Source: Deltaproteobacteria bacterium SM23_61 (GTDB lineage: Bacteria; Desulfobacterota; SM23-61). From it: 41,002 nt of DNA. The DNA lies in contig LJUR01000010.1 in NCBI GenBank assembly GCA_001304105.1, positions 1 to 41,002 of the forward strand. The letters run 5' to 3'. The notes beneath the pieces are model-generated. The model was not told the origin of the DNA. It ran no database searches and saw nothing but the letters and a program-made list of their open reading frames with translations. Both the position numbers and the translations under genes were made by a program. Positions 1 through 8,946 of this stretch are shown one piece after another (the stretch's first letter is position 1; the number at the start of each line of letters is the position of its first letter).

Positions 1-1
1 C

Positions 2-82
2 TTGAAAGAAGGAAAGATCGCCCGGGAAATCTCTGAAAAAGCGGAGGTCGCCGACACCCAGGGAATGGAAGAGCACCTATAA
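2..82 (+). CDS. C-terminal end of an upstream CDS (…LKEGKIAREISEKAEVADTQGMEEHL*), possibly an ABC transporter ATP-binding subunit
   Basis: Open frame from the window edge to TAA at 80-82, immediately before the branched-chain amino acid permease genes. Confidence 0.4.
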   Translation: MKEGKIAREISEKAEVADTQGMEEHL

Positions 83-100
83 AATTATGAGGGGGACCTT

Positions 101-1138
101 TTGAAGGAGCAGACCTCGGGGCAGCAAAGGGCGCCGGACAACCAATCATACGAAAGCGGGAAGACTTCCGGGGGGATTTACGGACCCGCAGCATCAAGGA
201 CGGCCTGGCGGGATCTTTTGGCCATAGGAATCGCCTTCCTGGTGCTGGCCCCCATCATTTCCGTCAACCGGGTCACCGACTTCATGATCTTTTGCATCTT
301 CGCCATGTCTTTTGACCTCATGTACGGGTACATGGGGCGGCTCTCTTTCGGCCACCTGCTCTTTCTGGGAACCGGAGCTTACGCCTCCGGCCTTTTCATC
401 AAATACTTCAGCAGCAACCCGCTCCTGGCCATGTTGGTGGGAATCCTGGCCGCCTGCCTGCTGGGCATGGGGATCGGGCTCATCATGGTACGGGCAACCG
501 GAGCCTGCTTTTCCCTGATGGCCCTGGCCTTCAACCAGATCGGCTTTTTCCTGGTTCTTTCCCCTCTCCGGGGGATCACCGGGGGGGAGGATGGCTTCGG
601 AATTCATGCCCAACCCCTCGGATTCTTGAATTTCGCCAGCAAAAACACCATGTTTGTGGTGGTTCTCGGCGGTATCCTGCTCACTTTTTATTTGCTGAAA
701 AGGCTGACCCTGTCCCCTTACGGAATTATGATCCGATCCATCAAAGAGGACGAAACCCGGGTCAGGTTTCTGGGATACAACACCTACTTCTACAAGTGGC
801 TGACCTTCGTGGTGGCGAGTTCTGTCGCCGGCTTTGCCGGTGTCCTGAGCGCTCTGAATTACAACTATGTGAACCCCAACGTGATGGATGTTCACCAAAA
901 CGTAGGGGTGGTCTTTGCCTGCCTGATCGGGGGGGCGGGAAACATGTACGGGGCCATCATCGGGGGGGTCGCCTACATGATGATCAGCAACTACCTGGCC
1001 ATCTATATCCACCGCTGGGAAATGTTTCTGGGTTTTTCTCTCCTGATCATCGTCTTTCGATTCCGTAAAGGAATCTGGGGAAGCCTTCAAGGGTTGGGAC
1101 AATACATGCGCGGACCGAGGTCGGTCCAGGTCCAGTAG
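101..1138 (+). CDS. livM: Branched-chain amino acid ABC transporter permease, LivM family
   Basis: 345 aa multi-TM protein with LivM-like motifs (YGYMGRLSFGHLLFLGTGAY, GGAGNMYGAIIGG); TTG start after GAGGGGG. Confidence 0.85.
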   Translation: MKEQTSGQQRAPDNQSYESGKTSGGIYGPAASRTAWRDLLAIGIAFLVLAPIISVNRVTDFMIFCIFAMSFDLMYGYMGRLSFGHLLFLGTGAYASGLFIKYFSSNPLLAMLVGILAACLLGMGIGLIMVRATGACFSLMALAFNQIGFFLVLSPLRGITGGEDGFGIHAQPLGFLNFASKNTMFVVVLGGILLTFYLLKRLTLSPYGIMIRSIKEDETRVRFLGYNTYFYKWLTFVVASSVAGFAGVLSALNYNYVNPNVMDVHQNVGVVFACLIGGAGNMYGAIIGGVAYMMISNYLAIYIHRWEMFLGFSLLIIVFRFRKGIWGSLQGLGQYMRGPRSVQVQ

Positions 1139-1146
1139 GAGAGGGC

Positions 1147-1977
1147 ATGCTATACACCGTTCTGTTCGGGTTTTCCATCGGGGCGATCCTCTATTTCGTT
1201 TCCATCGGACTCTCCCTGACTTTCGGAACCATGCGGGTGATCAATTTCGCCCATACCCTGACCTACAGCATCGGCGTCTACATGCTCATCACCTTTATCC
1301 CTGCGGTGAGGAGCTTCATTCCCTCGGCCGCCCTGGCCATCCTGGCGGTCATCCCCATCAGCTATGTCATCGAACGGTTCGTGATCCGCCGGCTCTATGG
1401 AGAATCTCTTGACTATACGTTCATCGCCACCTTCGCCGTCACCCTCATCGGGGTGGATTCCATCAAGTGGATCTGGGGAGTGAATCCCTATCCTTTAAGC
1501 GATCCCCTGGGGACGTACCTCCAGATCGGCACCCTCACCTTTCCCATTTATCGCGTCATCATCATCCTGATTGCCGTAATCCTGTTCTTCGCCCTGGAAT
1601 TATTCTTCAGGAAAACGATCGTCGGCAAAATCGTCATCGCCGCTCTGGAAGACGTGGACGGGGTCCGGTGCCTGGGAGTCCGGGTGGATAAATACTTCGC
1701 CATCGTGTTCATCCTGGGGAGCGCCCTGGCCGGGCTGGGAGGGGTCCTGTACGCTCCCATCAGCGCCGTCCATCCCTACATGGGCCTTTCCGTCCTATTG
1801 CTGGCCTTTGCCGTGGTGATTGTGGGGGGAATGGGAAACCTGCGGGGGACTTTTATCTCCGCCTTCTCCCTGGGCATGGTCATGGCGGTGACTGCCCGGT
1901 ATTGGTCCCAGGGTGCAGAGACCATGGTGTTCATCGTGATGGCCGGGGTGCTGTGCTTCCGGCCCATCGACATTTGA
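1147..1977 (+). CDS. livH: Branched-chain amino acid ABC transporter permease, LivH family
   Basis: 276 aa, LTFGTMRVINFAHTLTYSIGVY and GGMGNLRGTFISAFSLG motifs; directly follows livM. Confidence 0.85.
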   Translation: MLYTVLFGFSIGAILYFVSIGLSLTFGTMRVINFAHTLTYSIGVYMLITFIPAVRSFIPSAALAILAVIPISYVIERFVIRRLYGESLDYTFIATFAVTLIGVDSIKWIWGVNPYPLSDPLGTYLQIGTLTFPIYRVIIILIAVILFFALELFFRKTIVGKIVIAALEDVDGVRCLGVRVDKYFAIVFILGSALAGLGGVLYAPISAVHPYMGLSVLLLAFAVVIVGGMGNLRGTFISAFSLGMVMAVTARYWSQGAETMVFIVMAGVLCFRPIDI

Positions 1978-2074
1978 AAAGGCAAGCACGAATTCCGAAT
2001 ATCGATCCCGCGAAACGCGGGACCGAAACAAGATCAAAATCCCAAAATTCAAATGACCGAAAATAAAAGATCTT

Positions 2075-2427
2075 AACCGCAGAGATCGCGGAGCACGCAG
2101 AGGTTGAAATGGCCAAATGCTCAGGGGCAGGATGCGAGGGCAAAAACGCCCCCTTTTCGCATCCTTCCCGGAACGTCAAAACCGCGAAGGCTCTTTCAAG
2201 GAGCGATCTTTGCGACCTCTGCTTCCTCTTCGTTCATCCTCTTGTCCTGATCCCCGGAGGACGAAACGACAAATCGGAGTCCACATGCACAAAATGATTT
2301 GTGTTTTTTTGTCTTTATGAAGAGGAAGCTCTGCGTTCTCTGCGTGCTCTGGTGATATTGTTTTCTTCATCCCGGAGGGCGCAGAGACTTTCATATTGGC
2401 CACCGAGGTCACAGAGGGCGCAGAGGT
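2075..2427 (+). repeat. 9-bp-period inverted-arm element with embedded small ORF 2109..2297
   Basis: ACCGCAGAG ATCGCGGAG CACGCAGAG GTTGAAATGGCCAAATGCTCAG … CTCTGCGTT CTCTGCGTG CTCTGGTGA. Confidence 0.9.
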
Positions 2428-2607
2428 ACAAGGGCCGAAATTTGAAATGACGGAAACAAAAGAAATAATGTAGGGGCGCGCTGCGGCGCGCCCGGTTTTG
2501 AATTCGGGGTTTTGGTAATTTGGACCCGTTTCGAAGTTCGTCCTTCGAACCAAGGGCAGCTGTTCTATTCCGGCTCTATCCCGGCAACAGGACGAAAGGA
2601 GGTTCTT

Positions 2608-4485
2608 ATGAAGGGCGTATGGGGAAAAGTATTAAGGGTTGACCTGACCAACGGCACCTGCAAGGCCGAGGCTTTGCCGGATAAGGTGTATGAGTATTTC
2701 CTGGGCGGGGCGGGCCTGGCGGCCTACTTCATGTGGAAAGAGTGCCCGGCGGGCACAACGACCTTCAACCCGGCCAACCGGCTCACCTTTGCCGGCGGCC
2801 CCATGACCGGAGTGAAACAGACCGGGGCGGCCAAATGGAGCGCGGGAGCCATCTCCCCGTCGATCCACATGAACGCCGATTCGGCGGCCACGGCCAGTTT
2901 CGGGATCGAGATGAAGGAGACGGGGTTCGATGGAATCGTCGTTCAAGGCCGGGCGGAGAAGCCGGTTTATTTGGTGGTGGAGGATGGCAAGGCCAGGATC
3001 AAAGACGCCCGGAAGCTTTGGGGAAAAAACGCCTACCAGACCGAGGACGGCATCAAAGAGGCGGAAGGAACCGGTTTCGAGGTGGTCACCATCGGCCAGG
3101 CGGGGGAAAGACTGGTCCGCTATGCCAATATCCAGACCCACAAGAAATCTTTCCTGGGCCGCTGCGGCCTGGGCGCGGTGATGGGCTCCAAGATGCTCAA
3201 GGGCATCGCGGTCAAGGGATCCCGGAACTGCCCGGTCCATGATGCGGCGGAGCTGACCCGCCTGAACAAGGAGATCAACCGGCGGGTGGCCGACCTCGAC
3301 GCGGCCCAGCCCGAGTTTCTGCAGTTTAAACGATTGGGGACCGCGGGAGCCACGGAGCTCTTTGCCCCCCAGGGAAACCTTCCCATCAGGAACTATTCCC
3401 TGGCCCGGTTCCCCAGCGGCGAGAAGAACCTCCACGGCAGGGAATACGTGAGAGTTCTCAACGCCAAGCCCTGGCCCTGCAAGTACTGCGTCATGCAGTG
3501 CCACAACCTCTGCGAGATCAAGAAAGGTCCTTACGCCTACAAGGGTAAGGGACCGGAGTACGAGTCCTTCGCCATGATGGGTTTCAACACCATGGTGGAC
3601 AACATGGAAGCGGTGGCCTACGCCTGCGAGCTGGCCGATCTCTACTCCATGGACTGCATTTCCCTGGGGGTGGTGATCGCCTGGGCCATGGAGTCCTATG
3701 AGAAGGGGGTCATCAGCCAGAAAGATACCTACGGCCTGGACCTGAAATGGGGCAATGCCGAAGCTCTGGTGGAGATGACCAGGAAGATCGGAGAGAGGGC
3801 GGAGGGGCTGGGATACCTCCTGGGGGAAGGCACCAAGGTTGCCGCCGATGTTTTGGGCAAAGGCTCAGCCGATTGGGCGGTGCAGATGAAAGGGCAGGAG
3901 ATCGCCGCCCACAACTGGCGGGCCCAGTACATCTCGGCCCTGAACTATTGCACCGGCGTGGCCTCCGGCCCCAACCACGAAAGGGGCAACTCCCAGCACA
4001 TCTGGGTGGGCCATGTTCGGCTGCCCGAGTGGGGGATCGACGAGGTCAAGAACGAAGAGCGCTGGTCCTGGGAAAAAGCGCCGGAGCGAAATGCCATCTT
4101 CCACGACTACTGCAACGTGATCAATTCCGCCTGCCACTGCAAGTTTCACGAATTCCGGGGATACACCCTGACCGACATGCTCAACACCATCAATGCTTCC
4201 ACCGGGTGGGGATGGAGCATCCAGGACCTGCGAAAATGCGGGGAGCGGATCACCACCCTCCAGAAACTCCTGAACATCCGCTACGGCTGGAAGAAGGAAC
4301 GCGACTTCCAGTACCCCAAGCGGTTTATGGAGCCCGTCCACGAAGGGCCGGCGGCGGGCAAGATCCCGGTGGGACTCGATCAGGCCATCCTGGAGTACTA
4401 CCGGGTGAGGGAATGGGATGAAGACGGGAAGCCCACCCCGCAGCTGATCAAACGGCTGGGCATGGAGGAATACGCAGGGGAATGA
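2608..4485 (+). CDS. Aldehyde ferredoxin oxidoreductase (AOR) family tungsten enzyme
   Basis: MKGVWGKVLRVDLTNG… N-terminus, GPMTGV, PCKYCVMQCHNLC Fe-S motif, distal CHCKF; AAAGGAGG RBS before ATG 2608 (track ORF begins further upstream at 2512). Confidence 0.9.
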   Translation: MKGVWGKVLRVDLTNGTCKAEALPDKVYEYFLGGAGLAAYFMWKECPAGTTTFNPANRLTFAGGPMTGVKQTGAAKWSAGAISPSIHMNADSAATASFGIEMKETGFDGIVVQGRAEKPVYLVVEDGKARIKDARKLWGKNAYQTEDGIKEAEGTGFEVVTIGQAGERLVRYANIQTHKKSFLGRCGLGAVMGSKMLKGIAVKGSRNCPVHDAAELTRLNKEINRRVADLDAAQPEFLQFKRLGTAGATELFAPQGNLPIRNYSLARFPSGEKNLHGREYVRVLNAKPWPCKYCVMQCHNLCEIKKGPYAYKGKGPEYESFAMMGFNTMVDNMEAVAYACELADLYSMDCISLGVVIAWAMESYEKGVISQKDTYGLDLKWGNAEALVEMTRKIGERAEGLGYLLGEGTKVAADVLGKGSADWAVQMKGQEIAAHNWRAQYISALNYCTGVASGPNHERGNSQHIWVGHVRLPEWGIDEVKNEERWSWEKAPERNAIFHDYCNVINSACHCKFHEFRGYTLTDMLNTINASTGWGWSIQDLRKCGERITTLQKLLNIRYGWKKERDFQYPKRFMEPVHEGPAAGKIPVGLDQAILEYYRVREWDEDGKPTPQLIKRLGMEEYAGE

Positions 4486-4564
4486 GAAGGCCTACGAAAA
4501 ATCCCCCTAACCCCCTGAAGCTACGGAAAAATTAAGGGAGCGGAAAATTGGGGAGCCTGGGGAT

Positions 4565-4780
4565 GCCCGGGGGAGGGGAAATTTCCTGCCGCCAAAACAG
4601 GCGCTTATTTCTGCGTGGCCCGCTCGGTATCGAACCCATGGAAGCCCTAAGGATCCTTTGTTTGGATTTATAAGAGTCTCCGCAAGTTGTCCACGTCGCT
4701 CTGCGGAAGCCCGGGCATTGCTTCACGGCCTTGTATCTCCCGCCGGGTTTTGACGGCAGGAAATTTCCCCTCCCCCGGGC
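4565..4780. repeat. 34-bp near-perfect inverted repeat (arms 4565-4598 and 4747-4780) in the AOR/MoaD gap
   Basis: Left arm reverse complement GTTTTGGCGGCAGGAAATTTCCCCTCCCCCGGGC vs right arm GTTTTGACGGCAGGAAATTTCCCCTCCCCCGGGC (33/34). Confidence 0.9.
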
Positions 4781-4926
4781 AACGAAAAAAGAGGCCTTTC
4801 CCCTCCGTTCAATTATTTCACAGCTTCCCTTTATCCAAGGGGGGCGAAGGGGGGGGTTCGGCGGTTCCCCGGATTCGAAGGGCTTAAATATCCGATCGCT
4901 TCCGACTCCTCGGAAAACCGTGACTC

Positions 4927-5172
4927 ATGAAATTAAAGATCAACTCCGTAGAACAAGATTTCCCCCCGGGGACAAAATTGATCGACCTGGTCAACAAGGT
5001 CCGGGAGGCACATAAGGACAACCCGGTCATCAAATCTCTGGTTGAAAGGACCGGAAAGGACCACATCACCTTCGTCTACAACCGCCGCGTCGTAAAGCCC
5101 CCCCAATATGAGTCCATCGATCTGAAAGAAGGCGATGAAATCCGCTGGATTCTTCCTTACGCCGGTGGATGA
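4927..5172 (+). CDS. MoaD/ThiS-family ubiquitin-like sulfur carrier, probably partner of the AOR
   Basis: 81 aa, beta-grasp-like, ends in …ILPYAGG (C-terminal GG). Confidence 0.75.
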   Translation: MKLKINSVEQDFPPGTKLIDLVNKVREAHKDNPVIKSLVERTGKDHITFVYNRRVVKPPQYESIDLKEGDEIRWILPYAGG

Positions 5173-5222
5173 GGTAAGGGGTGAGGGGTAAGAGGTGAGG
5201 GATAAGAGGTTAGTGGTAAAAT
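5173..5222. repeat. 7-bp-period degenerate tandem array (AGGGGTR)n
   Basis: TGAGGTA AGGGGTG AGGGGTA AGAGGTG AGGGATA AGAGGTT AGTGGTA AAATG. Confidence 0.9.
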
Positions 5223-5408
5223 GTTTTTACTCCCAGCTCCTTGCTCCAAGCTCCACGCTGATTTTTTATCCGTGTTCATCCGTGTCCCAATAAAAGCCGT
5301 CAGGCGCAAGGCGCAAGGCGTAAGGCGTAAGGCGTAAAATGTTTTTTACTCTCAGCTCTCCGCTCTTAGCTCTACGCTGATTTTTTATCCGTGTTCATCC
5401 GTGTCCCA
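5216..5408. repeat. ~72-bp direct duplication: AAATGTTTTTACT + (NNGCTCY)n + ACGCTGATTTTTTATCCGTGTTCATCCGTGTCCCA, at 5217-5290 and 5336-5409, separated by an (AGGCGYA)5 array
   Basis: Both copies read directly; inner arrays CAGCTCC TTGCTCC AAGCTCC ACGCTGA and CAGCTCT CCGCTCT TAGCTCT ACGCTGA. Confidence 0.9.
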
Positions 5409-5421
5409 TTGAATTTTTTGC

Positions 5422-5850
5422 CTATTCGATGGTAACCTTCACCCAGAATTTTTCTATGGCCTTCCCGACCCCTTCCCAGGTCCGGTAATAATCCATTTTT
5501 ATCTCCGTGATTCCAGGTTCCTTGGTCCGGAAGGTCCAGATGCCCAGAACCGGCCCGCCCACCCGGCCGTCGGACGCGGCCCTGGTTTTCTCCGAGACAA
5601 GCTCCAGATGGCGCGCATCAGGACCCTGCACATACCACCAGTATCCCGTTCCTCCTATCCCGGTCAGCTGGACCTGGACGATCTGGCCGGTCTTCAAGGT
5701 GATTTCTTTCCCGTTATCCTGCTTCTGCAGAATCAAAGCCGGTTCTTTTTCCATGGCTCCAACCGTGCTGATCCCCCAAAGAAAGATGAAAAAGGTGAAG
5801 GCCCAAATCGTTCCCCGGGAGACGAAAAAATTTTCCCCTCTTTTTTTCAT
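5422..5850 (-). CDS. Secreted protease inhibitor I42 (chagasin-like) family protein
   Basis: Signal-peptide-like N-terminus (MKKRGENFF…), VQLTGIGGTGYWWYVQG and GIWTFRTKEPGITEI motifs; likely start at 5850 within the 5422..5880 ORF. Confidence 0.65.
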   Translation of the reverse strand: MKKRGENFFVSRGTIWAFTFFIFLWGISTVGAMEKEPALILQKQDNGKEITLKTGQIVQVQLTGIGGTGYWWYVQGPDARHLELVSEKTRAASDGRVGGPVLGIWTFRTKEPGITEIKMDYYRTWEGVGKAIEKFWVKVTIE

Positions 5851-6024
5851 GGCAACGACTCCCCTTGGCCTGAATAACACAAACGTAAAAAATAAAAGGA
5901 CCTGACCTCCTCCCTAACCCTCCCCCCTCCCCGTCGAGAGCCTCTGGGTCGAACGAGAGGGGGAGGGGAGGGTGGGGGGTAAAATTAATTAACGCGTTTG
6001 TATTAGAATCGGGGTGCGGGCCCA

Positions 6025-6480
6025 TCAATCCTGCTCGGCGAAATAAGCGTCCTGCACCCCTTCGAGCAGCTGGAAGGATTGGACCCGGATGGAAATGATT
6101 TCCGCCTCCGGCTCATCCACCAACTCCCTGAGCTCAGGATGCCTGGCCAGGAACTGCGCCCGGATCACCTTTTTCCTGATCGGCTCGAGTTTCTGGAATA
6201 CGCCGCTCACGGTCAGGGCCTTTTTCTGGCCCACGGCCCGGTTGCGGTCTTCTACCCGGGTGTCGATCAGTATACTGACCCAGGGATTTTCCAGAAGGTT
6301 CCTGTATTTTTTCGTCCTTTGATTGGTTACCATGAAAATTTCCCGGCATTCAGGATCGACGATATAGGACATGAGCGAGCAATGGGGTTTCCCCCGGGAT
6401 ACAGTGGCCAGGACACAGGTATCCTTTTCCCGCAGCAGGGTTTTCATCCTGTCGATCAAAGATTTACCCTCCTTTCTCAA
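6025..6480 (-). CDS. Pyridoxamine 5'-phosphate oxidase-like (flavin-binding split barrel) protein
   Basis: 151 aa, CVLATVSRGKPHCSLMSYIVDPECREIFMVTNQRTKKYRNLLENPWVSILID. Confidence 0.8.
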   Translation of the reverse strand: MRKEGKSLIDRMKTLLREKDTCVLATVSRGKPHCSLMSYIVDPECREIFMVTNQRTKKYRNLLENPWVSILIDTRVEDRNRAVGQKKALTVSGVFQKLEPIRKKVIRAQFLARHPELRELVDEPEAEIISIRVQSFQLLEGVQDAYFAEQD

Positions 6481-6535
6481 ACCTTCCGACAGAAAGGGAG
6501 ACCATCTCCTTTATACGCTTAGTCCGGGCATTATG

Positions 6536-7115
6536 CAAGCCCGGCAGACCTTCGCCCGGGCCGCCGCGCCGCCCCCTTGAATTCGGCAGCGAATTTTCGA
6601 CTCAGGACACCAGTGTCGTGTCCCCAAAATAATTACAAAACGATATGGGCTGTTCTCCCCATCGAGTGGGTGGAAACGATACCGAAATATTCTCCGCGCC
6701 CAGGGGGTGCGTCCCGCCCATGGCGGGACAGAATCGGCGGGAACAACCTGGATTCAGGAGCGGTTGCTCGGGTTCCGCGAGGCACCTGTCCCCGATCCCC
6801 TTTCGGCAACCGAATCCCTGCTCCGAAGCGATTCACAAAATCACTATCAGACGTGAACCGATGAAAGAACAAGCGCCTCATTATGTTCCGCCATGGGCGG
6901 GATGCACCCCCTGGGCCCCTCCCGAATCCCCCCGCCTTGGCAGTGGGCTAGGCCTTCGTAAGTGCTCCGAAAACGGACCCTTCGGCAACATCCATAGTTA
7001 AAACCCTGTTGCCCCAAGAGAGACCACCGGCTCATTTTGGCAAGCCCAGCGGTCTGACGCTCGTCCCCTGGAACCAGGGTTTTACTATGGGCGCTTATTT
7101 CTGGGGCACAAGACT
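6536..7115. repeat. Mosaic intergenic repeat copy A (main unit 6612-7115 with TIR-like ends; adjacent half-unit 6536-6610)
   Basis: Ends AGTGTCGTGTCCCCAAAATAA (6612-) and reverse complement AGTCTTGTGCCCCAGAAATAA (7095-7115); interior matches reverse complements of copies C and D. Confidence 0.85.
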
Positions 7116-7393
7116 AGGGATTCATTCGTTAAATTGGCACATAGCTTGCAAGATATCTAATTGCCCAAAACCATCCGGTTTTTGGAGATGTGTGGGGAAA
7201 AATATATAAAATCAATGGGTTAATATATTACTGAACCCCCAGGGGAAGTCTTTCTTGCCCTCATTTTGAGCAAAAACCCTCCCCGGGGGACAAAAATGTA
7301 ACGGCCAATTATGCGGCGCAAGGAAAGAAATTCCCGGTAAAAAATGGGTCCGGGGAGAGAAAAGGGATTTCCCATAGAGGGAGAACGGGCGGC

Positions 7394-8230
7394 ATGAGTA
7401 AAATGTACCGCATATTCAAAAGAGCCACGACCCCGGTCAGCATCATGGTAATTCCCCACGGAACCCCGAAACCCCTGCGTTTGAAAATCCCGGTCATCGG
7501 GATCCTCCTGTCTCTCCTTCTTCTGGGGGCGGGCGCGGTTCAAATCTGCGGGCTGGTGATGGACGGCCTGAAATATCCATTTTTGGCGGAACGGGTCGAA
7601 TATTATGACCAACAATTCTCCCAGTGGAATTCAACCGTGACCGCCATCCGGGAAGTGGAGAGCGATTTCCGCCAGGCCTTTTCCCTCAAATCGCGGGATC
7701 AGATCCTGGAAAACGTCGACACCTCCTATACGGGGTCCATAGACATCCAGGCCCTTATGAAGGAGCTTCAAAGGACGGTGGAGACCGTCGATGAGATCAA
7801 GGATTATCTGCGCATCCAAAAAGACATCTATCTGGCCACCCCCAAGGGATTCCCGGTGGAGGGGAGAATTACTTCCCGATACGGGAGGAGAGAGGATCCT
7901 TTCACCGGCGCTAAGAGCTTTCACTCGGGGGTGGATATTTCGGCCAGCCCCGGGACTCCCATCCGGGCCACGGCCGATGGAATCGTGATCCATTCCGGCC
8001 GGACCCAGTACAGCGGGTATCTGGTGGTCCTGGAACACGGGTGCGGTTTTAAGACCATTTACGCCCACAACAAGAAAAACCTCGTGAAGGTGGGGCAGAC
8101 CGTCAAGCGGGGGGAGGTCATTGCTTACGTGGGATCCACCGGGAAGGCCACGGGCCCGCATGTGCATTATGAAGTTTGGGAAAAGGGAAAGAACGTCAAT
8201 CCGAAAAGATACCTTAAGGGGAGGTCCTGA
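7394..8230 (+). CDS. M23-family peptidoglycan metallopeptidase, membrane-anchored
   Basis: 278 aa with N-terminal TM; GRITSRYGRREDPFTGAKSFHSGVDIS and GKATGPHVHYEVW. Confidence 0.9.
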   Translation: MSKMYRIFKRATTPVSIMVIPHGTPKPLRLKIPVIGILLSLLLLGAGAVQICGLVMDGLKYPFLAERVEYYDQQFSQWNSTVTAIREVESDFRQAFSLKSRDQILENVDTSYTGSIDIQALMKELQRTVETVDEIKDYLRIQKDIYLATPKGFPVEGRITSRYGRREDPFTGAKSFHSGVDISASPGTPIRATADGIVIHSGRTQYSGYLVVLEHGCGFKTIYAHNKKNLVKVGQTVKRGEVIAYVGSTGKATGPHVHYEVWEKGKNVNPKRYLKGRS

Positions 8231-8607
8231 TGTTTGCCAGGGATCCGGAGAAGATGGAATCCTTCCTGGGAGCCGATTCGATTTTCAAGGGGGAGCTGAA
8301 GGTAAAAGGCACCTTGCGGGTGGATGGCTCCGTGGAGGGCCGATTGAACGCCGACTGCGTGATCCTGAGTGAGAAGGCCTGGGTAAAGGGGGAGATTCAG
8401 GGCAAGAAACTGATCATCGGAGGAAGCGTGGAAGGGAACCTTCGGGCCCAGGAGCTGGTGGAGATCAAATCCAGGGGAAAGGTCCTGGGGGATATTTCCA
8501 CCCCCCAATTCGTGGTCACCGAGGGCGCCCGCTTCAACGGAAGAATCGAAATGGAAAAAGAAGGAGCCGAGGTGATCGATCTTCCGCTGAAAGGGCAGGA
8601 AGCCTGA
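8230..8607 (+). CDS. Bactofilin (polymer-forming cytoskeletal protein)
   Basis: FKGELKVKGTLRVDGSVEGRLNADCVILSEKAWVKGEIQGKKLIIGGSVEGNLRA beta-repeat; overlaps the M23 stop. Confidence 0.9.
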   Translation: MFARDPEKMESFLGADSIFKGELKVKGTLRVDGSVEGRLNADCVILSEKAWVKGEIQGKKLIIGGSVEGNLRAQELVEIKSRGKVLGDISTPQFVVTEGARFNGRIEMEKEGAEVIDLPLKGQEA

Positions 8608-8614
8608 TGATTCT

Positions 8615-8713
8615 GGCGGAAGTGCATGGGAATCGAACCCACCAGCCGCCTTGCTCAGACGGCACACTGGATTTGAAGTCCAGGAGGGCCACCAGTGCCC
8701 TGTCCACTTCCGC
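8615..8713 (-). tRNA. selC: tRNA-Sec (anticodon UCA)
   Basis: Minus-strand GCGGAAGTGGACAGGGCAC…CTGGACTTCAAATCCAG…GGTTCGATTCC…CACTTCCGC; ~99 nt with long variable arm; CCA not encoded. Confidence 0.93.
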
Positions 8714-8778
8714 TGCGGGAAGTATACTTTATTAACCCCTCACGAGCAATATTTCTTCCTTTCGTCCTTGGTTGTTCT

Positions 8779-8813
8779 TTGCTCCACGCTCTATGCTCCT
8801 CGCTCTCCGCTGC
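8779..8813. repeat. 7-bp-period array (NNGCTCY)5
   Basis: TTGCTCC ACGCTCT ATGCTCC TCGCTCT CCGCTGC. Confidence 0.85.
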
Positions 8814-8881
8814 GATAGGCGTGACGGTCCTCAAGGCCCACAGGGCCGATCAGTCTTTATCGCGCCCTTTTCCTTTACCCA

Positions 8882-8909
8882 ATAACGAATAAAGTATAAC
8901 GAGTAACGT
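8882..8909. repeat. 7-bp-period array (ATAACGA class)
   Basis: ATAACGA ATAAAGT ATAACGA GTAACGT. Confidence 0.8.
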
Positions 8910-8946
8910 TTTTTGCTCCGAGCTATGAGCTAAATTGCTCCTCGCT

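Noticed and set aside
194-1102. 302-aa antisense ORF opposite livM (and similar long antisense ORFs, e.g. 2632..3504, 8935..10035, 22806..23654, 24676..25710, 27497..28444, 35267..36316)
   Set aside because: Shadow ORFs of GC-rich genes; the sense frames carry clear protein families and the antisense translations are low-complexity G/H/P/R/D-rich.
6577-7209. Small ORFs within mosaic repeat A (and ORFs in copies B, C and D)
   Set aside because: Frames are not conserved between copies of the repeat; they look like fortuitous ORFs in structured repeat DNA.
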